DNA of 32,222 bases from Desulfovibrio sp. Lineage in GTDB: Bacteria; Desulfobacterota; Desulfovibrionia; Desulfovibrionales; Desulfovibrionaceae. The stretch spans positions 1 to 32,222 of the forward strand of contig JAISZT010000121.1 in assembly GCA_031284485.1 (NCBI GenBank). The letters are read 5' to 3'. The position numbers and the translations under genes were made by a program. Shown piece after piece: positions 27,720 to 32,222 of the stretch; the stretch's first letter is position 1, and every line of letters starts with the position of its first letter. The notes below the pieces were generated by a model. It saw only the letters and a list, made by a program, of their open reading frames with translations. It was not told where the DNA came from and made no database searches.

Positions 27720-28708
27720 AACCGCGCCGCCTCAATGATTTTTTCCGCGGCGCGCAGTTTTGCGCTGCTTGCGCGCGGATTGACAGACAACTCGGAATCC
27801 CCCGCCTGGACAGGTTTTTTATACAAAATGCGCACTTCGGGCCGATGTCCGCATACGCAAACCGGCACGTGACGCGGACAGCGGCAACCTTCCGCCCAAT
27901 AGCGCATGGTTTTTTTGACTAGACGATCTTCCAGCGAATGAAACGTGATGACGACCAGACGCCCCCCGGGGGGCAGCCAGGCCAGAATTTGATCCAGAAA
28001 ATTTTTCAGTTCGCCAAGCTCGTTGTTGACCGCCATACGCAAAGCCTGAAATGTGCGGGTGGCGGGATGACGTCTGGCTTTTGCGCGCCATGCCGGCGGA
28101 TAGGCATCTTCCACCAGAGCGGCCAATTCCGCCGTGCTCTCGACAGGAGCCTTTTGTCTGGCCTCTACAATAACTCTGGCGATGCGCCCGGCCTGCGGCT
28201 CTTCCCCAAGGGTGGCGATGCACTCCTTGAGCCGCGCGTAACTTTCCCGGTTTACCCAGTGCCAGGCGGACAATTCGCCGGAGTGCCCGTCCATGCGCAT
28301 ATCCAGAGGGCCGTTGCCGTAAAAACTGAAGCCCCGGTCATTGTCGTCAAGCTGCAGCGAGGAAACGCCGATATCCAGCAACGCGCCGTCCACGTTATTC
28401 CACTGGAGCCGCGCCAGAGCCTCGGCAAACCGGCTGTAGCGGCTCTGGAAACAATGCGCGCGGCCACCGTAAGAGGCCAGCCTTTCTTCAGCGATTTTCA
28501 GGGCCTGCGCGTCACGATCCAGACCGCAAAGTTCGCTGCCGGGCGCGGCGTCAAGGATGGCCGCGGCGTGTCCGCCAAGGCCCAGCGTCCCGTCCAGGTA
28601 GCGCCCCCCGGCGCGCGGGGCAAGCGCTGTCAATGTTTCTTGCAAGAGCACGGGAATATGGCGGGGTGTCGTCACACCTTCTTCAATATATGGTGTTGCC
28701 TGCGCCAT
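27716..28708 (-). CDS. rsmH: 16S rRNA m4C1402 N4-methyltransferase RsmH (MraW)
   Basis: The 330-residue SAM enzyme methylates N4 of C1402 in the 30S decoding centre. The start HIPVLLQETLTAL, the SAM motif LDGTLGLGGHA, LLDIGVSSLQLDDNDRGFSF, PLDMRMD and FHSLEDRLVK are all family signatures. The Cys-rich segment GCRCPRHVPVCVCG lies near the C-terminus, as in most members. The ATG at 28708 has AGGGAT, formed by the mraZ stop region, five bases upstream. It is the second gene of the dcw cluster, as in most bacteria. Confidence 0.96.
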   Translation of the reverse strand: MAQATPYIEEGVTTPRHIPVLLQETLTALAPRAGGRYLDGTLGLGGHAAAILDAAPGSELCGLDRDAQALKIAEERLASYGGRAHCFQSRYSRFAEALARLQWNNVDGALLDIGVSSLQLDDNDRGFSFYGNGPLDMRMDGHSGELSAWHWVNRESYARLKECIATLGEEPQAGRIARVIVEARQKAPVESTAELAALVEDAYPPAWRAKARRHPATRTFQALRMAVNNELGELKNFLDQILAWLPPGGRLVVITFHSLEDRLVKKTMRYWAEGCRCPRHVPVCVCGHRPEVRILYKKPVQAGDSELSVNPRASSAKLRAAEKIIEAARL

Positions 28709-28716
28709 ACTGATCC

Positions 28717-29148
28717 CTAGAGAGAAATGGCCAATCCGCTTGCCGCCAACTCTTCGGAAACGTCTTCAATCCGCAATTCATCGAAACGCTGCTGATCCCA
28801 TATTTCAAAGGTATTCACCATGCCGACGAGCATGACGTCTTTGTGTAATCCGGCTTCGCGCATGAGAGATTGCGGGATGCGCACCCGCCCCTGCACATCG
28901 GGAATCAGTTCCTGGGCAAGGCCCATGATTTTTGTTTTGAAGTGTGAAAGTCTTGGAGAGGGAATAGGGATGCGGCTCAACTGCTCAATAACGCCCTCCC
29001 AGTCGGCGGGCAGATAGGCCACCAGCCGGCCGTAAAAGCAGGTCAGCCAAAAAGCGTCCGCAGGCTCGCCGGCATGGAGCACTTCACGGTATTCCGGCGG
29101 CAGCATCAGCCTGCCCTTGGTATCCAGGCTGCGAGTAAGACTTTTCAT
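28717..29148 (-). CDS. mraZ: Transcriptional regulator MraZ
   Basis: The 143-residue protein has two SpoVT/AbrB-like repeats with the MraZ motif: DTKGRLMLPPEYR near the N-terminus and DVQGRVRIPQSLM at about 80-92. MraZ forms ring-shaped oligomers that bind short direct repeats upstream of its own operon and control the dcw cluster. Such repeats are present here 22-57 bp upstream. The ATG at 29148 gives the usual MraZ N-terminus (SLDTKGR near the start). A GTG at 29163 would add five residues. Neither has a good Shine-Dalgarno sequence, so the exact start is uncertain. It is the first gene of the cluster. Confidence 0.95.
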   Translation of the reverse strand: MKSLTRSLDTKGRLMLPPEYREVLHAGEPADAFWLTCFYGRLVAYLPADWEGVIEQLSRIPIPSPRLSHFKTKIMGLAQELIPDVQGRVRIPQSLMREAGLHKDVMLVGMVNTFEIWDQQRFDELRIEDVSEELAASGLAISL

Positions 29149-29169
29149 GAACCGCTTTTGCACAGCTTA

Positions 29170-29205
29170 CCACTTTTTTATATTTTTTCCCACTTTTTTC
29201 CACTT
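29170..29205 (-). promoter_or_regulatory. Three phased MraZ boxes (AAGTGG)
   Basis: On the minus strand AAGTGG occurs at 29205-29200, 29195-29190 and 29175-29170, with start-to-start distances of 10 and 20 bp; the missing register between them reads AAATAT. Exact helical phasing of G-rich pentamers directly upstream of mraZ is the known layout of MraZ operators. The boxes overlap the proposed -10 element and start point, which predicts autorepression. Confidence 0.8.
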
Positions 29206-29231
29206 ATGCCCTCGGATACAAAATGTGTCAA
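29203..29231 (-). promoter_or_regulatory. Sigma70 promoter of mraZ and the dcw cluster
   Basis: On the minus strand TTGACA (29231-29226, perfect -35) is followed by a 17-bp spacer and CATAAG (29208-29203, 4 of 6 to TATAAT). The start would fall near 29196, giving a leader of about 48 nt to the mraZ ATG. No other promoter of similar quality is visible upstream of mraZ. Confidence 0.7.
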
Positions 29232-29233
29232 GC

Positions 29234-29258
29234 AATAATTCACAGAAATAATTCACAG
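29234..29258 (+). repeat. 13-bp-period tandem repeat AATAATTCACAG
   Basis: AATAATTCACAG occurs at 29234-29245 and again at 29247-29258, separated by one A. It lies just upstream (minus sense) of the mraZ -35 box and just before the possible small plus-strand ORF. It could be an activator site or a slippage product. Confidence 0.65.
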
Positions 29259-29268
29259 GGGAGGAGTG

Positions 29269-29403
29269 ATGAATCATAGGGTGATGCCCTATGGCTCTTC
29301 GCGTAGGGCGTTGTCCCACGCTGATGCTATCGCCCCTTTGGGGCTTGATGATGTCGCGACTACCGAATCCGCCCTGCGCGATCTTCTCGTTTATTTCGCT
29401 TGA
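29269..29403 (+). CDS. Possible 44-residue small ORF
   Basis: An ATG at 29269 is preceded by GGGGAGGAGTG, an excellent Shine-Dalgarno sequence, and opens 44 codons ending in TGA at 29401-29403. The predicted peptide (MNHRVMPYGSSRRALSHADA at its start, ending LLVYFA) matches no family I know. The ORF runs through a chain of hairpins and overlaps the 3' end of the minus-strand XRE gene by 13 bases. No plus-strand promoter is evident. It may be a real small protein, a leader peptide or chance. Confidence 0.25.
   Translation: MNHRVMPYGSSRRALSHADAIAPLGLDDVATTESALRDLLVYFA
29275..29344. repeat. Chain of mutually exclusive hairpins
   Basis: Five short segments pair successively: CATAGGG (29275-29281) with CCCTATG (29287-29293); GCCCTA (29286-29291) with TAGGGC (29304-29309); GGGCG (29306-29310) with CGCCC (29331-29335); GCCCC (29332-29336) with GGGGC (29340-29344). 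Each helix excludes the next. They lie between the XRE gene and mraZ. No T-run follows in either direction, so this is not a simple terminator. Confidence 0.5.
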
Positions 29404-29636
29404 GATTCTTTTTCCAGGGCGTCGATCAGTTCTCCGGGGCGAACCCCCAGGGCGGACGCGATTCTGAACAGCATGTCTATATTGGGCCAGCGCCTGCCCA
29501 CTTCCATCATGCCGAGAAAACCCACACTCACGTTCATCTTTTCAGCCATTTCTTCTTGGGTAAATCCTGCCGAACGTCGGTACTGCCTCAAAATATTATG
29601 AAAATAGCGGCGGGTAATTTGCTGGTTTTTCTCCAT
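29391..29636 (-). CDS. Small XRE-family helix-turn-helix regulator
   Basis: The 81-residue protein is little more than a lambda-Cro/XRE-type DNA-binding domain. The helix-turn-helix spans roughly residues 16-60 (LRQYRRSAGFTQEEMAEKMN, VSVGFLGMMEVGRRWPN, LFRIASALGVRPGELI), with a short charged tail. Such proteins bind dyad operators as dimers. A perfect 13-bp inverted repeat lies just upstream of the gene around its promoter. The ATG at 29636 is chosen; a GTG at 29657 would add seven residues, and neither has a good binding site. It is an isolated gene between the dcw cluster and the divergent heptose operon. What it regulates besides itself is unknown. Confidence 0.85.
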   Translation of the reverse strand: MEKNQQITRRYFHNILRQYRRSAGFTQEEMAEKMNVSVGFLGMMEVGRRWPNIDMLFRIASALGVRPGELIDALEKESQAK

Positions 29637-29667
29637 TGTTTCTGAATAACTGTTCACCCGCTCATTT

Positions 29668-29711
29668 TTTCTATCTCATGTGTTGCAAAATTATAACGCA
29701 TGAGATAGAAA
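29668..29711 (-). promoter_or_regulatory. Promoter of the XRE gene inside a 13-bp inverted repeat
   Basis: TTTCTATCTCATG (29668-29680) and CATGAGATAGAAA (29699-29711) are perfect inverted arms with an 18-bp spacer and centres 31 bp apart, about three helical turns. The spacer contains a perfect minus-strand TATAAT (29695-29690); no good -35 is seen at 16-18 bp. A dimeric regulator on both arms would block the promoter, so autorepression by the XRE protein is likely. The site could also affect the divergent heptose operon. Confidence 0.75.
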
Positions 29712-29868
29712 TAGTTCTTGTTGTCTAATTTTCGACAGCAAACTGAAAGCAGCGCAATTACAGTGGAGTCGGAGAATATTGTGTGTGGCAACGTAACAAG
29801 TCCGGTCGAAACGTCCCGGATATGATTTTGACGCGATTTTATCTTTTTCAGATCAGCGGGGTGAGGGC

Positions 29869-30852
29869 GTGATCATCGTCAGAACACCCTTGCGCGTCAG
29901 CTTTGCCGGGGGCGGCAGCGACCTGCCGGATTATTACCGGCGCTTTGGCGGCGCTGTGCTCAGCGTGAGTATCGACAAATACATCTACCTCTCCATGCAT
30001 CCCTATTTTTTTGAAGAAGGGTATCTGCTCAAATACTCCCGGACAGAACGCCGGGACAGTCTGGATGCCATAGAGCACAGCATCATTCGGGAAGTTTTTC
30101 GCCTTTACGGCATCAAGGGCGTTGACTTCAACTCCAGCGCGGACATTCCCTCGGGCACGGGATTGGGATCTTCCTCGGCTTTTACCGCCGGGATCATTCA
30201 TCTCTGCAACGCCTACAATGAAACGTACATGCCCAAGGAAGCCATGGCGGAACAGGCTTCCTACCTGGAAATCACCGTGCTTGGCGAACCCATCGGCAAG
30301 CAGGACCAATACGCCTGCGCCTGCGGCGGTCTGAACTACATCCGGTTTAACCCGGACGAAACGGTCGCGGTGGAGAAGCTTCGCCTGACCTCCGAAGGCT
30401 ACAAACGCCTGCAGGGCAATCTTCTTCTTTTTTACACAGGCAAGAACCGCAACGCCTGCGACATCCTGACGCAGCAAAAGAAAGACACACTCACCCCCCG
30501 GTGCGCCGAAAACCTGCGGCGCATGGTGGCTCTGGCCGACACGCTGCGCCGTGAACTGCAGAGCAACAATGTTGATGCCATGGGGGAGATTCTGCACGAA
30601 GGCTGGATGCGTAAAAAGAAACTGGCCTCGGGAATTTCTGACGACGCCATCAACGCCTGGTATGAAATCGCCAGAAAAAACGGGGCCGTTGGCGGCAAGC
30701 TGCTGGGCGCGGGGGGAGGCGGCTTTCTGCTTTTTTATGTCAAGGAGGAAAACCACGCTCGGGTACGCAAGGCATTGACCATGCTGCGGGAAACGCCTTT
30801 TCGGTTCGAGAGCGAGGGGACATCCCTCGTACATTATGAGGTCGGCGCGTGA
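29869..30852 (+). CDS. hddA: HddA-like D-glycero-alpha-D-manno-heptose-7-phosphate kinase (GHMP family)
   Basis: The 327-residue GHMP kinase starts RTPLRVSFAGGGSDLPDYY, typical of the heptose-phosphate kinase subgroup. It has the ATP loop PSGTGLGSSSAF (about 95-106) and the C-terminal motif GGKLLGAGGGGFLLFY. HddA phosphorylates heptose 7-phosphate at C1 in the alpha configuration, on the route to GDP-heptose for capsule, S-layer or O-chain. This differs from HldE, which makes the beta anomer for LPS core. The GTG start at 29869 has GGGGTGAGG just upstream. Its stop overlaps the next gene's GTG (GTGA). A GmhA-like isomerase two genes downstream supports the pathway. A related sugar kinase (for example fucose-type) is possible but less likely. 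Confidence 0.85.
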   Translation: MIIVRTPLRVSFAGGGSDLPDYYRRFGGAVLSVSIDKYIYLSMHPYFFEEGYLLKYSRTERRDSLDAIEHSIIREVFRLYGIKGVDFNSSADIPSGTGLGSSSAFTAGIIHLCNAYNETYMPKEAMAEQASYLEITVLGEPIGKQDQYACACGGLNYIRFNPDETVAVEKLRLTSEGYKRLQGNLLLFYTGKNRNACDILTQQKKDTLTPRCAENLRRMVALADTLRRELQSNNVDAMGEILHEGWMRKKKLASGISDDAINAWYEIARKNGAVGGKLLGAGGGGFLLFYVKEENHARVRKALTMLRETPFRFESEGTSLVHYEVGA

Positions 30853-31682
30853 AATTTTCTCTGCTTGTCGTCACCACCAATCGCCTGCGTAAGACAGAGC
30901 GCCTGTTTCACAGCCTTGCGAAGCAGAGCTACAAAAATTTTGAAGTGGTCTTTGTGCATGAGGAACCCTGCATCGCGGAGGCTATCGCCCTGGGGGAAAA
31001 ATTCGCCGGAATGCTGGATGTCAGGGTTGTTTCCGTGCCTGTTTGCGGGGTTTCCAAAGCGCGCAATCTCGGTTTGCCGCTGTTAGGGGGAGATATTGCG
31101 GCTTTCCCGGATGACGACTGCGTCTATCCCCCCGACACTCTGTACCGCATTGCCGAATTTTTTTATGAAAATCCCGGGGTGGACGTTCTTTTGGCAGGCA
31201 GAGCAGCCTTGACGGACGCCCCAACAGGCAGCGCGGAACACGGCGCGCCGCAGGCAATAAACCGCTATGCCCTGGTAGGCTGCACGGAAACATTTTTGCA
31301 ATTTTACCGCAAGCGCTGCGTGGAGACCACGGGCGCGTTTGACGAAAGGCTCGGAATGGGCAGCGGCCTGCCCTACGGCTGCGGGGAAGACACAGACTAC
31401 GCCCTGCGCGCGGCACAAGCGGGATTTACTGTTGTTCGCGCGTCCTGGATTGTTGTGCGGCATCCGCAGGAGGATATGGACAGCCCCGCCCTGGCCGCCA
31501 AGGTCGCCTCCTATGCCAGAGGGCGCATGTATCTGCTGCGCAAGCACGCCTTTCCCCTGTGGTTTTGCTTGGCCAATATCGCTTATCCCCTGTTGCGGCT
31601 GCCGATGGAACTGGCGCGGCATGGGTATAAGGCGCTGCCGTACAGAATGCGCATGTTCTACTTTCGTCTGACGTCATTGTGA
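30849..31682 (+). CDS. Glycosyltransferase family 2-like protein
   Basis: The 277-residue product has a GT-A fold start (FSLLVVTTNRLRKTERLFHSL). A nucleotide-sugar metal motif of DXD type lies in FPDDDC (about 91-96), and the acceptor-side motif GCGEDTDYALRAAQAG is near residue 180. There is no clear multi-pass membrane region; a hydrophobic C-terminal stretch (LWFCLANIAYPLLRLPMEL) may attach it to the membrane. It probably adds a sugar, perhaps the heptose made by its neighbours, to a surface glycan. Donor and acceptor cannot be read from the sequence. The GTG start overlaps the hddA stop by four bases. Confidence 0.85.
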   Translation: MKFSLLVVTTNRLRKTERLFHSLAKQSYKNFEVVFVHEEPCIAEAIALGEKFAGMLDVRVVSVPVCGVSKARNLGLPLLGGDIAAFPDDDCVYPPDTLYRIAEFFYENPGVDVLLAGRAALTDAPTGSAEHGAPQAINRYALVGCTETFLQFYRKRCVETTGAFDERLGMGSGLPYGCGEDTDYALRAAQAGFTVVRASWIVVRHPQEDMDSPALAAKVASYARGRMYLLRKHAFPLWFCLANIAYPLLRLPMELARHGYKALPYRMRMFYFRLTSL

Positions 31683-31694
31683 ACGAGAAACATT

Positions 31695-32222
31695 ATGGAA
31701 ACAACAGCCCTGCTGCGACACATTGAAAATTATCTCGTCGAGCTGCAAAAACAGCTTGCCGCCCTTGACCGCGGGGAACTGGTCAACTTCATTACCCTGC
31801 TGGCAAAAGCCCGTGAAAAAGGGCGGCAGGTGTTCATCATGGGCAACGGGGGCAACGCGGCCACGGCCTCGCATTTTGCCTGTGACTTCAACAAGGGCCT
31901 GAGTTATCAGCGCGAAAAAAAATTCAAGTTTATCTGCCTGAACGACAATGTGCCCACCCTCATGGCCTATGCCAACGACGTGGGCTACGAAGCTGTTTTT
32001 GTGGAGCAGCTCAAGAACTTTCTCCGGCCCGGCGACTTGGTAATCGGCATATCCGGCAGCGGCAACTCGCAAAATGTGGTCAAAGCGGTGGAATACGCCA
32101 ATGCCGGAGGGGCCGAAACTGTGGCCTTGGTGGGGTATGACGGCGGCAGGCTGAAAAAGGCCGCGCAACACTGCGTCCATGTGGATGTGGCGGATATGCA
32201 GATTGTTGAGGACGTACACATG
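31695..32222 (+). CDS. gmhA: GmhA-like phosphoheptose isomerase, cut by the window edge
   Basis: An open frame begins with ATG at 31695, 12 bases after the glycosyltransferase gene, and is still open at the last base (176 codons). The SIS-fold phosphosugar site is visible in MGNGGNAATASHFACDFNKG, IGISGSGNSQNVVKAVEYA and the final IVEDVHM. These fit sedoheptulose-7-phosphate isomerase, the first step of heptose synthesis; full-length members are about 190-200 residues, so roughly 20 are missing. With the HddA-like kinase upstream it implies a GDP-heptose pathway. The remaining steps (GmhB phosphatase and HddC-type guanylyltransferase) would be expected beyond the window. Another SIS isomerase is possible but less likely. 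Confidence 0.85.
   Translation, partial: METTALLRHIENYLVELQKQLAALDRGELVNFITLLAKAREKGRQVFIMGNGGNAATASHFACDFNKGLSYQREKKFKFICLNDNVPTLMAYANDVGYEAVFVEQLKNFLRPGDLVIGISGSGNSQNVVKAVEYANAGGAETVALVGYDGGRLKKAAQHCVHVDVADMQIVEDVHM

Noticed and set aside
29799..29826. Short dyad TCCGG-CCGGA followed by TATGAT before hddA as a promoter/operator
   Set aside because: Arms are only 5 bp and no -35 element is present at the proper spacing, so it cannot be called.
29848..30834. 328-codon minus-strand frame opposite hddA
   Set aside because: The opposite strand encodes a clear GHMP kinase with all motifs; this frame has no family features.
31674..32219. 181-codon minus-strand frame at the right edge
   Set aside because: Antisense of the open SIS isomerase frame, which has conserved phosphosugar motifs and a continuing operon context.
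1..32222. CRISPR arrays, tRNA/rRNA genes, insertion sequences, prophage genes
   Set aside because: I looked for spaced direct repeats, cloverleaf-like segments, transposase motifs and integrase sites and found none; the window is mainly dense housekeeping operons.

Overview
The window reads as chromosomal DNA of a Gram-negative, meso-diaminopimelate bacterium. The gene order and protein style resemble Desulfovibrionaceae (Desulfobacterota): murB sits inside the division cluster, the division transpeptidase carries a PASTA domain, and mutS2 lies between rpsU and dnaG. This placement rests on recognising families by eye; no search was run.

Layout. Bases 1-253 hold no convincing gene, only short AT-rich repeats. 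A TlyA-type rRNA methyltransferase (254-1033, minus) is divergent from a plus-strand macromolecular-synthesis block: rpsU, a rho-independent terminator, mutS2, dnaG and rpoD, then a secreted thermonuclease-like protein (1274-7869). Convergent with it are a large exported TPR protein and a sigma54-type activator (7893-11524, minus). A 367-bp gap follows, with the terminator of the next operon.

From 29148 down to 11892 on the minus strand lies a complete, tightly packed dcw (division and cell wall) cluster: mraZ-rsmH-ftsL-ftsI-murE-murF-mraY-murD-ftsW-murG-murC-murB-ftsQ-ftsA-ftsZ. Many neighbours overlap by a few bases, which suggests translational coupling. It encodes the cytoplasmic steps from UDP-GlcNAc-enolpyruvate to lipid II, except D-Ala-D-Ala ligase, plus the septal SEDS/PBP pair and the FtsA/FtsZ ring. 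Upstream of mraZ is a TTGACA-N17-CATAAG promoter whose -10 region is overlapped by three helically phased GTGG boxes, an evident MraZ autoregulatory site.

Region 29.2-29.9 kb is the least ordinary. It holds a 13-bp tandem repeat, a chain of mutually exclusive hairpins, a possible 44-codon ORF with a strong Shine-Dalgarno sequence, and a small XRE-type regulator. The regulator's promoter has a perfect TATAAT enclosed by a 13-bp inverted repeat. After it, on the plus strand, a heptose/glycoconjugate operon begins (HddA-like kinase, family-2-like glycosyltransferase, GmhA-like isomerase) and runs off the window.

Most of the window is conserved housekeeping DNA. I see no clear undescribed multi-gene system. 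The best candidates for a second look are the 29.2-29.9 kb regulatory patch, the Smr-less MutS2, the GAFTHA activator with its TPR partner, and the degenerate Ada-like tail on the nuclease.
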